Source: an uncultured Prevotella sp.
Lineage (GTDB): Bacteria; Bacteroidota; Bacteroidia; Bacteroidales; Bacteroidaceae
DNA: 61,462 nt
Assembly (NCBI GenBank): GCA_900540375.1
Contig: UQFS01000021.1
Span: forward strand, 1 to 61,462
Direction of reading: 5' to 3'
Positions 51,580 to 60,278 of the stretch are shown one piece after another. The notes below the pieces were generated by a model, which did not search any database, had not been told where the DNA came from, and saw only the letters and a program-made list of their open reading frames with translations. The stretch's first letter is position 1, and every line of letters starts with the position of its first letter. Made by a program: the position numbers and the translations under genes.

Positions 51580-52401
51580 ATGATACCTTTTATAGATACG
51601 CACGCCCATCTTGATGGTGAGGAGTTTAAGGAAGACCTGCCGCAGACCATACAGCGGGCAAAGAATGTCGGAGTAGGAGCCATTCTCATCCCCTGCATCG
51701 ACGAGGCGTCTATAGTCTCGGTGATGGAGGTTTGCCGCCAATATCCTGGTTATTGCTATCCGATGATAGGCTTGCAGCCTGAGGAGGTACGTGAGGACTG
51801 GTCGCGTGTGCTCGATGTCATGCAAAAGAAGTTGGAGGCAAATCGTGCCTCTTTGTCGGCCGATGCTCCCCTTCGCTACGTTGCAGTGGGCGAGTGTGGA
51901 CTGGACTTCTATTGGAGCCGCGAGTTTGAGCAGCAACAGCTGAGGGCTTTCGAGCGTCAGGTAGAATGGTCGGTCAAGTATCAGTTGCCTTTGATGATCC
52001 ATTGCCGGAAGGCACAGAATGAGCTCCTCCATATCATGAAACCCTACGAGAAAGAACTTCCCGGTGGTGTCTTTCATTGTTTTACGGGTAATCAGAAAGA
52101 GGCAGAAGCCTATTTGCGCTTTGACCGCTTCTGCTTGGGTGTGGGCGGTGTGTCTACATTCAAGAGTTCCCATCTTCGTGAAGACCTCCCCGCGGCAGTG
52201 CCGTTAAACCGTATTGTACTTGAGACCGACAGTCCCTATATGGCTCCGGTGCCTCATCGGGGCAAGAGAAACGAGAGCGCTTATGTGGCAGATGTCAGGC
52301 AGACGATAGCTGAAGCTTATGGCGTGTCAGCAGACGAAGTGGCTCAGGTGACCAATCAAAACGTAGAAAAGCTCTTCGGAGTACGGCCGTTGGCGGTATG
52401 A
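51580..52401 (+). CDS. tatD: TatD family metal-dependent deoxyribonuclease
   Basis: A 273-residue TIM-barrel hydrolase. IDTHAHLDGEEF supplies the HxH metal site, GECGLDFYW the bridging Glu, LPLMIHCRKAQNE and GVFHCFTGN further His ligands, and VLETDSPYMAPVPHRGKRNESAYV the conserved Asp and the C-terminal signature. Relatives remove damaged or 3' DNA ends. ATG 51580 is preferred over the TTG three bases upstream. Between the stop and the tRNA (52402-52621) are short repeats of TTGGCGGT and the tRNA promoter only. Confidence 0.9.
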   Translation: MIPFIDTHAHLDGEEFKEDLPQTIQRAKNVGVGAILIPCIDEASIVSVMEVCRQYPGYCYPMIGLQPEEVREDWSRVLDVMQKKLEANRASLSADAPLRYVAVGECGLDFYWSREFEQQQLRAFERQVEWSVKYQLPLMIHCRKAQNELLHIMKPYEKELPGGVFHCFTGNQKEAEAYLRFDRFCLGVGGVSTFKSSHLREDLPAAVPLNRIVLETDSPYMAPVPHRGKRNESAYVADVRQTIAEAYGVSADEVAQVTNQNVEKLFGVRPLAV

Positions 52402-52554
52402 GTACAGTAAATTGGCGGTATAAAAGCTGCAAATCAGTGGTTTGATTACCGGATCTCATTTGTATGACAACCGCAAATTGACGGTGAGATGGCGACATGG
52501 TTGCAGATAAGCAGTCTTGAATTCTTAAAGAGTTTTAAAAACTTTTGCGTTTCG

Positions 52555-52585
52555 TTTGTGGTTTGCGATAAAAGTAATACTTTTG
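52555..52585 (+). promoter_or_regulatory. Promoter of the tRNA-Ser gene
   Basis: -33 TTTG (52555-52558), 19-nt spacer, -7 TACTTTTG (52578-52585); transcription from about 52590, 32 nt before the tRNA. Confidence 0.65.
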
Positions 52586-52621
52586 CAGTCGCTATTGAAA
52601 AATGGCATTCAAACACGAAAG

Positions 52622-52709
52622 GGAAAGATGCTCGAGTGGTTGAAGAGGCACGCCTGGAAAGCGTGTAAACGCCTAAAGCGTTTCGGGGGTTCGAATCCCC
52701 CTCTTTCCG
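52622..52709 (+). tRNA. tRNA-Ser (GGA)
   Basis: An 88-nt class II tRNA: acceptor arms GGAAAGA and TCTTTCC, anticodon stem CACGC/GCGTG around CTGGAAA with anticodon GGA (52656-52658), a long variable arm (AACGCC-TAAA-GCGTTT), and T arm GGGGG-TTCGAAT-CCCCC. The discriminator is G, as expected for Ser. The 3' CCA is not encoded (GCA follows). It reads UCC and UCU codons. Confidence 0.95.
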
Positions 52710-52907
52710 CAAACAAGAATGGATCACGACTCATGGTTGAGGGTCGTATTTTTTTTATGCTTTTTCTTTTTTTGTTCTTTAGTTCTGCATACTTTGCCAT
52801 CATCCTTATGACTGTTTGATTTGCTTTTTTGTGGCAGGCGGAAAACACTTTTTCGTTGTAAGTATTAAAAAAGTTTTTTCTTTTATCTCTATGTGCTTCA
52901 AAAGTAG

Positions 52908-52915
52908 TATCTTTG
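52908..52915 (+). promoter_or_regulatory. -7 element of the exbB operon
   Basis: TATCTTTG at 52908-52915, with a T-rich block at the -33 position. It supports the exbB start at 52967 rather than the ATG at 52913. Confidence 0.5.
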
Positions 52916-52966
52916 CACACACATAGAAAAATAGTTAGCATAGATAGACCAATACATTTAAAGGAG

Positions 52967-53839
52967 ATGAACAAATTAATACAGCGTCTCATTATTCTCG
53001 TGTCATTTATATTCTGTTGCAGCCTGTCGCAGGCACAAAAGAAAGCATCGACCCAGGCAAAACCGGCTGCACGGCAGGGGTCAGTATCCACGGACAGTGC
53101 GTCCTCAAATGCTGATGACGCAGACCTCGACAGTGCTACTGCCGAGAGCATGTTGGATCAGGCAGCAGCTTCCGACGGCGGCGACGATGCCTCAACGGAC
53201 AATGGAGGCTTCTATAAAGCCTTGAAAACCAAGTTCATTGAAGGTAATGCCGGATTTATGTCGTTGGTGGCTTTGGCCTTGGTACTCGGCTTGGCCTTTT
53301 GTGTGGAGCGCGTCATCTACCTGAGCCTCTCGGAGATCAATGCCAAGAAACTCATGAAGGATGTCGATGGTAAGTTGATGGCGGGTGATGTAGAAGGAGC
53401 AAAGACGCTTTGCCGCAATACGCGCGGACCGGTAGCTTCCATCTGTTATCAAGGTTTGGAACGCATCGAAGAGCCGATCGAAGACATTGAACGTTCCGTA
53501 GCCAGCTATGGTTCCGTGCAGAGTTCTAACTTAGAGAAGGGGTGCTCATGGATTACCTTGTTCATTGCCATGGCTCCCTCGCTCGGTTTCTTGGGCACAG
53601 TGATCGGTATGGTGATGGCTTTCGACCAGATACAGACAGCGGGTGACATCAGTCCGACGATCGTCGCTGCCGGTATGAAGGTGGCTCTGATCACTACTAT
53701 CTTTGGTATCATCGTGGCGCTGATCCTTCAGATCTTCTACAACTATATCCTTTCGAAGATAGAGCATCTCACCTCGCAGATGGAGGAGAGTGCTATCTCC
53801 CTGTTGGATTCAGTAGTGAAATATAAGTTGAAGAAATGA
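52967..53839 (+). CDS. exbB: MotA/TolQ/ExbB proton channel protein
   Basis: A 290-residue inner-membrane protein: signal-like N-terminal helix (about residues 3-22), a Ser/Ala/Asp-rich periplasmic stretch, a second helix (FMSLVALALVLGLAFCVERV), a cytoplasmic domain, and two further helices including WITLFIAMAPSLGFLGTVIGMV, the family signature, and IVAAGMKVALITTIFGIIVALI. With ExbD it forms the proton channel that powers TonB or a related system. AAGGAG stands immediately before the ATG. It overlaps the next gene by ATGA. Confidence 0.92.
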   Translation: MNKLIQRLIILVSFIFCCSLSQAQKKASTQAKPAARQGSVSTDSASSNADDADLDSATAESMLDQAAASDGGDDASTDNGGFYKALKTKFIEGNAGFMSLVALALVLGLAFCVERVIYLSLSEINAKKLMKDVDGKLMAGDVEGAKTLCRNTRGPVASICYQGLERIEEPIEDIERSVASYGSVQSSNLEKGCSWITLFIAMAPSLGFLGTVIGMVMAFDQIQTAGDISPTIVAAGMKVALITTIFGIIVALILQIFYNYILSKIEHLTSQMEESAISLLDSVVKYKLKK

Positions 53840-54348
53840 AACGGTTGAATGTTCATCAGCTTCGGAACTGGCCGACAGAGAAGATCTCCTCGCATGCGCT
53901 CTACCTGCTTGTAGGCATTGCGATGATTGTCTTCGTGCTGTTCTGGCTTGTCGGTTACAACCGTCCGTTCGAAGAAGATCCTAACTTCAATGCCCCCTTG
54001 TTCACCAATGTTTTGTTGGTGCTCATGATGCTCTATCTGTTGCTGGGTATTGGCTTCTCTATTTGGTCAGTAGTCTGTTTGCTGAAGAAGCGGGGCAAGA
54101 CCGAGGCTGTGGAGAATGGAATCCCCGTGAAGAAGATTGGCTACTTGGTTACTGGTGGCGTCGCCGTCGTGCTGTTGCTGACCTTTGCTTTGGGCAGTAC
54201 CGCACCGATGAAGATCAATGGTGCCACCTACGCCAGCAGTTTTTGGCTCAGAACATCCGATATGTTCATTGCCACATCGCTGGTGATGATGCTCATAGCG
54301 GTAGCTGCTGTCATCTACGGTGCCACAAAATATAATCGAAAGTTATGA
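53836..54348 (+). CDS. Conserved four-helix membrane protein in the exbB/exbD operon
   Basis: I do not recognise a named family. The 170-residue protein has four predicted membrane helices (near residues 21-41, 57-82, 103-122 and 145-162) and no enzyme motif. It overlaps exbB and the first exbD by ATGA at each side, so it is translated with them and is likely to be part of, or assist, the same membrane complex. A periplasmic loop with PFEEDPNFNAPLF and a TYASSFWLRTSDM segment lie between helices. Confidence 0.6.
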   Translation: MKRLNVHQLRNWPTEKISSHALYLLVGIAMIVFVLFWLVGYNRPFEEDPNFNAPLFTNVLLVLMMLYLLLGIGFSIWSVVCLLKKRGKTEAVENGIPVKKIGYLVTGGVAVVLLLTFALGSTAPMKINGATYASSFWLRTSDMFIATSLVMMLIAVAAVIYGATKYNRKL

Positions 54349-54896
54349 TGAATTTCCATCATCGCAGGCGCAGTGTACCTCAGCTGAACACGACCTCGAC
54401 GGCCGACATCTCGTTTATGCTGCTCATCTTCTTCCTCGTCACCACCAATATGGACGTGGATAAGGGCATCACGCGCCAGTTGCCGCCACAGGGACAACAA
54501 CAGAGTGAGCAGTCCTTCGTGGAGAAAAATACGGTGCTGGATTTGCAGATCACGGCTGACAACCGGTTACTTGTCGACGGCAAACCGTTTGTGGTGAACC
54601 GTCTGCAACAGCGTGTCGAGGCTTTTGTTACGCAGCTTGGCAAGCGTCATCTTATCAAGGTCAGCGTGGATCCGCAGGCCAGTTACGACATCTATTTCCA
54701 TATGCAGAATCAGCTCGTCGACGCTTATCGTGACTTGCGCGATCGTCGGGCTATGAAGCAGTTTGGACGCCGCTATGCCGAGTTGTCACAAAATCAGCGC
54801 GACAAGGTGAAAGACGAAATCCCGCAGCGCATTGCGGAACAGTATAATGTTCGTCAGGATGCGACGCAACCAACACAGAAAGGAGGGCAGCCATGA
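54345..54896 (+). CDS. exbD: ExbD/TolR family protein, first copy
   Basis: A 183-residue protein with RSVPQLNTTSTADISFMLLIFFLVTTNMDVD, the ExbD membrane helix with its essential Asp (AD-ISF), and a periplasmic domain with LLVDGKPF. The C-terminal extension (DLRDRRAMKQFGRRYAELSQ and on) is longer than in E. coli ExbD. Start and end overlap neighbours by ATGA, indicating strict co-translation. Confidence 0.9.
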   Translation: MMNFHHRRRSVPQLNTTSTADISFMLLIFFLVTTNMDVDKGITRQLPPQGQQQSEQSFVEKNTVLDLQITADNRLLVDGKPFVVNRLQQRVEAFVTQLGKRHLIKVSVDPQASYDIYFHMQNQLVDAYRDLRDRRAMKQFGRRYAELSQNQRDKVKDEIPQRIAEQYNVRQDATQPTQKGGQP

Positions 54897-55372
54897 GCAT
54901 GTTTCGTCGTAGAGAACACACGGTTCCGGGACTCAACACAGCTTCGTTGCCGGACTTGATCTTCAGTGTGCTGTTCTTCTTTATGATTGTCACGCACATG
55001 CAGAAGGTGGCCGTGAAGGTGCAGTATCGTACCCCGCAAGGCACGGAGCTGACCCGACTGACGAAGAAGACTGCCGTCACCTATATATATATAGGTAAGG
55101 CTGCCGGCACGATGGGGCAGGCCGCTCACGGCCGTATCATGATACAGTTAAACGATAAATTCGGTTCTCCAGCTGACGTGACAGACTATGTCTCGCAAGA
55201 GAAGGGCAGGATGTCACCGGAAGACCAACAGCAGATGACTGTGTCGATCAAAGCAGACCGTCACACGCCAATGGGGATTATCACCGACGTGAAGCAAGCA
55301 CTGCGTCAGGCAAAGGCCCTCAAGATCAGTTATTCGGCCACTCCGGTAGAAAAAGGCATGTCTAAGCATTGA
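54893..55372 (+). CDS. exbD: ExbD/TolR family protein, second copy
   Basis: A 159-residue second ExbD. The membrane segment is PGLNTASLPDLIFSVLFFFMIV with the conserved Asp, and the periplasmic part includes DKFGSPADVTDY and RHTPMGIITDVKQALRQAKA. Two different ExbD proteins beside one ExbB are common in Bacteroidetes and may form mixed channels. The operon ends here; no strong terminator was seen before the Lrp gene. Confidence 0.9.
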   Translation: MSMFRRREHTVPGLNTASLPDLIFSVLFFFMIVTHMQKVAVKVQYRTPQGTELTRLTKKTAVTYIYIGKAAGTMGQAAHGRIMIQLNDKFGSPADVTDYVSQEKGRMSPEDQQQMTVSIKADRHTPMGIITDVKQALRQAKALKISYSATPVEKGMSKH

Positions 55373-55439
55373 TATATCATCCGTTGCAGATCAATTTTTG
55401 AGCTAAAAGTATCATTTAATAATTATTTTTGTTATAAAT

Positions 55440-55471
55440 GTTGTGTGTTTAAAGAATAATGTGTAACTTTG
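55440..55471 (+). promoter_or_regulatory. Promoter of the Lrp family gene
   Basis: GTTG (55440-55443), 20-nt spacer, -7 TAACTTTG (55464-55471), start near 55476. This lies after the in-frame ATG at 55459 and fixes the start at 55492. Confidence 0.65.
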
Positions 55472-55491
55472 TGCACAAATTAATAGAAACA

Positions 55492-56013
55492 ATGGCTAGA
55501 CACAAATTAGATGCTTTAGACAGAAAGATTCTACAGCTTATTTCATCGGACGCACGCATTGCCTTTTTGGAGGTGGCACGCGCCTGCAATGTCAGTGGAG
55601 CTGCTATTCATCAGCGTATTCAAAAACTTACTCAACTCGGAATCCTCAAGGGATCACAGTTCATCGTTGATCCTGAAAAGATCGGCTACGAGACGTGTGC
55701 ATATATCGGTCTCTATCTGAAGGATCCAACTACATTTGACGATGTGGTGGAGAAGCTGAAGAAGATTCCGGAGGTCACCGAATGCAACATCACTACTGGT
55801 GGTTATGACATGTTCATCAAGCTGTATGCGCGCAATAACCATCATCTGATGAACATCATCCATGATAAACTCCAGCCGCTTGGCTTGTCACGCAGTGAGA
55901 CCATCGTCAACTTCAATGCTGTCATCGACCGGCAGTTGCCGATTCCAAATGACGAAGATGGCGACGAGGGGGAAGATGATTCTGAGCCTGAGATCAACGA
56001 CAATGTAGATTAA
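55492..56013 (+). CDS. Lrp/AsnC family transcriptional regulator
   Basis: A 173-residue regulator: an N-terminal winged helix-turn-helix (LDRKILQLISSDARIAFLEV, GAAIHQRIQKLTQLGIL) and a C-terminal ligand-binding RAM domain (GLYLKDPTTFDDVVEKLK, VTECNITTGGYDMFIKLYAR). The tail is very acidic (EDGDEGEDDSEPE). Such proteins act as octamers that respond to amino acids. The ATG at 55492 is used because the promoter excludes the one at 55459. It is transcribed towards folA and ends in a hairpin inside that gene. Confidence 0.92.
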   Translation: MARHKLDALDRKILQLISSDARIAFLEVARACNVSGAAIHQRIQKLTQLGILKGSQFIVDPEKIGYETCAYIGLYLKDPTTFDDVVEKLKKIPEVTECNITTGGYDMFIKLYARNNHHLMNIIHDKLQPLGLSRSETIVNFNAVIDRQLPIPNDEDGDEGEDDSEPEINDNVD

Positions 56014-56022
56014 TCCTGAGGG

Positions 56023-56499
56023 TTACAGTCTCTCAAGGAGTAAGAAGGAGAAGCCAGTGTGCTTCTCCTTTTTTGTTATCTGCCATTTGCTCATGTCTAT
56101 TTCCGGGAACCAGGCATCAGCCTCCTTGGGTTCCTGTTCGACGAGGGTAGCATAGATCCTGTCGGCCAAAGGCGACGCTTGACGATAGATGCTTTCTCCG
56201 CCGATGATGAAAATCTCCTGATCCTTAGCTTCCTGCTTGAGCGCTTCCACCATAGAATCGTAGAGCACGCAACCATGAAAACGTTCTTTCATGGTCTCAC
56301 TCTTCCGTGTGATGACCACGTTGCGGCGGTGGGGGAGGACGCCGTTGGGCAAAGACTCAAATGTCTTGCGTCCCATGATGATCGTATGCCCAGTGGTGAG
56401 CGCCTTGAAATGTACCATGTCTTCAGGCAGATGCCACGGCAGACGGTTGCGGAAGCCGATGGCCCGTTGAGGCGACATGGCCACGATGATGCTGATCAT
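56023..56499 (-). CDS. folA: Dihydrofolate reductase
   Basis: Reduces dihydrofolate to tetrahydrofolate. The 158-residue protein has the family's ISIIVAMSPQRAIGFRNRLPWHLPEDM (Trp and Asp of the active site), TIIMGRKTFESLP, HRRNVVITR, EIFIIGGESIYRQ and the C-terminal FSFLLLERL. The start at 56499 overlaps the stop of the upstream methyltransferase gene by ATGA; an in-frame ATG at 56520 would add seven residues. Its 3' end also carries the terminator of the Lrp gene. Confidence 0.92.
   Translation of the reverse strand: MISIIVAMSPQRAIGFRNRLPWHLPEDMVHFKALTTGHTIIMGRKTFESLPNGVLPHRRNVVITRKSETMKERFHGCVLYDSMVEALKQEAKDQEIFIIGGESIYRQASPLADRIYATLVEQEPKEADAWFPEIDMSKWQITKKEKHTGFSFLLLERL
56045..56074 (+). 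terminator. Terminator of the Lrp gene, inside the folA coding sequence
   Basis: AAGGAGAAGC (56045-56054), 6-nt loop, GCTTCTCCTT (56061-56070), then TTTT. It is an intrinsic terminator on the forward strand, yet it lies within the last codons of convergent folA, where it encodes Lys-Glu-Lys-His-Thr-Gly-Phe-Ser. Confidence 0.8.
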
Positions 56500-57908
56500 A
56501 GCGTGATCTTGATTTTCCATTCTTTGGGATAGAGGTTGTTGGCACGGGAACCTAAGTTCTTCACAAAACCAAGTGGATGTCCCTGATAAGTGACGAGCAC
56601 GTAGCCTTTAGGCATCTCCGTGGGCAGGGCAACAGCCTCGCGGCGAAGATATTGCAGTGCTTCGTGATAGTCTGCCTCCCATCTTGGAAAGGTTTCAGTG
56701 CTGAGAGCCGTGGAGAGAGCCAGACTTTCGTCGGGCACCAAGTCCTTGCCTTTTGCCGTGCCGATGGTGATGCCTGCCTGAAGAATATGCAGCCCCTTGG
56801 TTGCCAGGAGGTAATATGTGTCCCACTGTTGTGGCATGGCAACCAGCCGGTCTGCCACCCAGTGGAAGTTTACCGGCTCTTTCAGCCATTGCTGATAAAC
56901 TGTGGTGGGCAGTTGATGGTCTTGTTTTCCTTTTTCCTTCTTTTTTTGTTTTGTTTCCCGTACTTTGTTTTCTTTCGTTTCTTCTTTCCCTCCCCGTTTT
57001 CTGAGCACAGCCATGAACAGGCCTTCGCCCATGGTATAGCCGGGAAGGAAACGGCAGACGGGATAGTCGCCGACCAGTGGACCGGTGATGTTCCAATGGT
57101 CGTCGACGGGTACTTTCAGTACGTCGGCGTCTAATGTCTCCGCGATCCAAGCGATGTTCTCCTCGTCTTCTTTCGCATTGTAGGTGCATGTACTGTAGAT
57201 GAGGAGGCCACCCGCGTTGAGGCAGGGCCATATCGTCTCGATGATTTCCCGTTGCAGGTCACGGCATTTCTCCACATTCTGTGGACTCCAAAGTCTGACG
57301 GCATCCTCATCTTTGCGGAACATGCCTTCACCCGAACAAGGCACATCGGCTAAAATCACGTCAAAGCGGAGTCCTGAGTGGGCATAGTCTTTGGGATAGT
57401 TGTTGGTGACGATGACCTCAGGATGCCCAAACTTCTGCATGTTCTCTGCCAAGACATTTGCCCTCAGTTTGACGGGCTCGTTGCAGAAGAGCAGGCTGCC
57501 TTTGGGCAATGCGGCTCTCACGGCTGTCGTCTTGCCGCCGGGAGCAGCACAGAGGTCAAGTATTCTCACAGGTTCCGTGACATACGTTCGGATGACGTGG
57601 TCGATGAACATCGACGAAGCTTCCTGCACATAGTAAGCACCGGCATGGAGGAGTGGGTCGAGGGTGAAAGCCGGACGACACGCAAGATATCGCCCTTCCT
57701 CGCACCAGGAGACCTTATCTGTCTGTTTGATTCTTTCTCCGTCATGTCCGGGAAATGTCATGCTATGTCGTTCCTCGTCTGTCGTTTTGAACGGGTTGAA
57801 ACGGATGCTGACCGGTGAAGGGGTGTCGAGCGCCTGACACAAACGGGTGAAGCGTTCAGCTCCCATGAGCTGTCGGGTATAATCTTCAAAAGACTTTGGA
57901 AGTGTCAT
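56496..57908 (-). CDS. rRNA (cytosine-5)-methyltransferase, RsmF/RsmB-like
   Basis: A 470-residue NOL1/NOP2/Sun family enzyme. The SAM-binding site is LDLCAAPGGKTTAVRAALP, the proline-cysteine motif is DVPCSGEGMFRKD, and the catalytic Cys lies in YSTCTYNAKEDEENIAW. The C-terminal extension of about 180 residues, including the ALPTEMPKGYVLVTYQGHPLGFVKN segment, is of the RsmF type (PUA/ferredoxin-like), so 16S rRNA m5C modification is likely. A Lys-rich linker (KEETKENKVRETKQKKKEK) is unusual. It is translationally coupled to folA. Confidence 0.88.
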   Translation of the reverse strand: MTLPKSFEDYTRQLMGAERFTRLCQALDTPSPVSIRFNPFKTTDEERHSMTFPGHDGERIKQTDKVSWCEEGRYLACRPAFTLDPLLHAGAYYVQEASSMFIDHVIRTYVTEPVRILDLCAAPGGKTTAVRAALPKGSLLFCNEPVKLRANVLAENMQKFGHPEVIVTNNYPKDYAHSGLRFDVILADVPCSGEGMFRKDEDAVRLWSPQNVEKCRDLQREIIETIWPCLNAGGLLIYSTCTYNAKEDEENIAWIAETLDADVLKVPVDDHWNITGPLVGDYPVCRFLPGYTMGEGLFMAVLRKRGGKEETKENKVRETKQKKKEKGKQDHQLPTTVYQQWLKEPVNFHWVADRLVAMPQQWDTYYLLATKGLHILQAGITIGTAKGKDLVPDESLALSTALSTETFPRWEADYHEALQYLRREAVALPTEMPKGYVLVTYQGHPLGFVKNLGSRANNLYPKEWKIKITL

Positions 57909-57946
57909 GTGGTTGGAATGTTGATGGTGGAATAATGCACAGCCGG

Positions 57947-60101
57947 TTAAATGGCGGGTTTGACGGGGAACAGGTAGAACTGTCGGTCACGGTCATAGTC
58001 CAGCATCCATTGGTCGACGATGATGCCGTCGTCAAGCGCCTGAATGGTCAGTGTGTGCGTGCCGGAGGAGAGTCGCACGTCGTCGGTGCGGATGGCTTGC
58101 CCCCGCAGCACGTTGACCTTCCAGCGCTCAGAGGTGCCTTGCTCATTCAGAGAATAGGTAAACGTGGTGTCGCTGTCGAGCGTTACCCGATAGCGTAACT
58201 GCTCTTTCTTGCAGGGTAGTGTGGGTATTAAAGCCGTGCGAAGGGCTGCGTCACCCTCCGGAGCATAGAACCGGAACGAAATCGAGGCACCCTTGGGCAG
58301 CAACACCGCCTTCATAGAGTGCCCCAGCATCTCGATGGTGCTGACATTTTTTGAGGCCAAAGTGTAGTCGCAAGCGTTTTTGACGACACATCCGTCGTCG
58401 TCTATTGGAGCGTCAATGCCGTCATAGCCGTCGTATTTCTTCAGTTCTCCGGTTGTCAGATTGTCGATGAATGTGGGAGCAAGGAAGACCTGAAGACCAC
58501 GTGGTGCCATGTTCATCAGTCCATTCCACTTGCCGTTGGCCATTTTCCCATTGTAGTAGTTGGTCAGTTGGATGATGTCTTGGTAAGCTTTCCAACTTCT
58601 GACAGCCGACTCGAGTGCTTCGTCATCGTGATGAAAGCTCTCTTTGCGACCGATGGTTCTTGCTTCCTGGGCCTGTAATTGCTTAGTGGCCATGTCGGCA
58701 GCTACACAGACGGGATATTTCACGGCGGCGAAGAAGGCATCACGCAGTTGTGAGGGAATCGTAGCTTCTGCACGGTTGATGTCGCCCTTGATTTCTTGAT
58801 AGTCATTGAGAAATCGCTCCAGCTCATTGCCAAATTGTTCGGCATTGAGTTCAGAGACCTGCACCGGCTGCTCATCCGCTCCATGTCCCTTCTCGCTCAG
58901 TCCCGTTTGGTTCCATCCCATAAATTCCGGCCGACGGAGTCCACAGAGCCAATAGAACTTTGTCATCGGCTTGGCCAGTCGCTCACCGGCTTCTTCCGAA
59001 CTGCTGAACAAGCCAGTCTGCGAGGTGCTTCTTGAGGGCGTCGGGCCCCGTGGCGTTGATGTTCCAGGCCGTATCCATGAAGAGAGAGAGCGGGTAGGCT
59101 GCCACTTTGGGGTCGTGGATGACGGCGATCCATTGCTGCCGGATGTCTTTGTCCCAGCAGTTGCGAAGAGATTCGTAGACCAGTCCCGGTTGGGTTGTGG
59201 ACAACCAAAGGTAGTCGTGTGGCGTGCCCTGGTAGCTGAGATGATACAAGAGTTTGCCGTTGTCACGTCCGTCTTGCTGATCATTGCCGGGCATTCCTTG
59301 CAGATAGCCATAGCCGTCGTCGGAGTATACGTGCCCTTTCTGGTGGTTGATGATGTTGATGTCGAAGGAGTCGGCCACCTCATTGCCGCTCTTGATATGT
59401 AGATGAGACCTTGATGACGTGGCTGTACCTGTGTATAAAGTGTTGGCGCGCAGTCTGAGCATGAGTTCGAAGAGCTGGTGATAATACACAGGCCCTAATG
59501 CATCCTGCCGGAAATGCTTGTCGAGTTGCTGATGATCCCAGACGAGCGCAGACCACTGTGTGCCTTGCAGGCTGATGCCCCGCTCGGGCACAGACGGACT
59601 CTGCATGGTCTCGTAGCGGTCGCTGAGCGTCAGCCGGTTCTTACGTTCCGGCGTCACATCGCCCCACCAGATCCATGGAGACACACCGGCAAGACGCGAC
59701 AGCTCCAAGATACCGTAGGCTGTGCCGCGCCCGTTACTGCCCACGATGGTGATTCTGTTTTGGCGCACACCGATCCAGAAAGCGTCTTCACGGGTGATGA
59801 AACTCATGAAGGGCACGCTGAGGTCTTGCAGTCGTTGCATATCCTTGTTGCTGGCACGGTCGAGCTGATAGATGTCGATGATCCCACTACCATCCCGTTC
59901 TGCTTTCTTGCCTGTGACTGCTTTCATATCAGCGGAGAACATGTCCAGCGCCTTGTCCACCACGCAGTCGTATTTCTTCTGTATGGAGTAGGTGACGTGA
60001 CCCTTGCCGCTGAACCAGACGATGTTGCCGGCAAGGAGTTGACCGGGCAAAGAGGTGAGGGTAATCAACAGACATAATATAATAAGGTGTATGCGCTTCA
60101 T
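57947..60101 (-). pseudogene. Decayed second GH115 glucuronidase gene
   Basis: Two overlapping reading frames (start at 60101, stop near 58983, and a second frame ending at 57947) together make one GH115-like protein with signal peptide, SNGRGTAYGILELSRLAGVSP, YLWLSTTQPGLVYESL and LRRPEFMGWNQTG. They join by a net shift of one base near 58990-59000 at a purine run. Compared with the intact copy at 22622 it also lacks about 115 residues of the barrel, the part with the CEPLL and GMRGIHDG segments. The -7 box TATCTTTG at 60132-60139 is intact. A sequencing error could explain the shift but not the deletion. Confidence 0.85.
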
Positions 60102-60220
60102 GTGAATTGTCTTTTCGTTTTGTGTATCAAACAAAGATAGCTATTTTCTGCAAGGTAGCGCCGCTGCTTTTGGCTAATTTTTCTTTTTTTGAGATGAGCT
60201 AACATAAATAATAAAAAAAA

Positions 60221-60252
60221 TTTGTCCTTTCCATAAAATATAACTACATTTG
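60221..60252 (+). promoter_or_regulatory. Promoter of mrp
   Basis: -33 TTTG (60221-60224), 20-nt spacer, -7 TACATTTG (60245-60252). Start near 60257, 22 nt before the ATG. Confidence 0.65.
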
Positions 60253-60278
60253 TAGGAGACAACATATTAGACATACAA

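Noticed and set aside
58983..59010. Programmed frameshift in the second GH115 gene
   Set aside because: No standard slippery heptamer or following structure is visible, and the gene has also lost part of its barrel, which points to decay or error.
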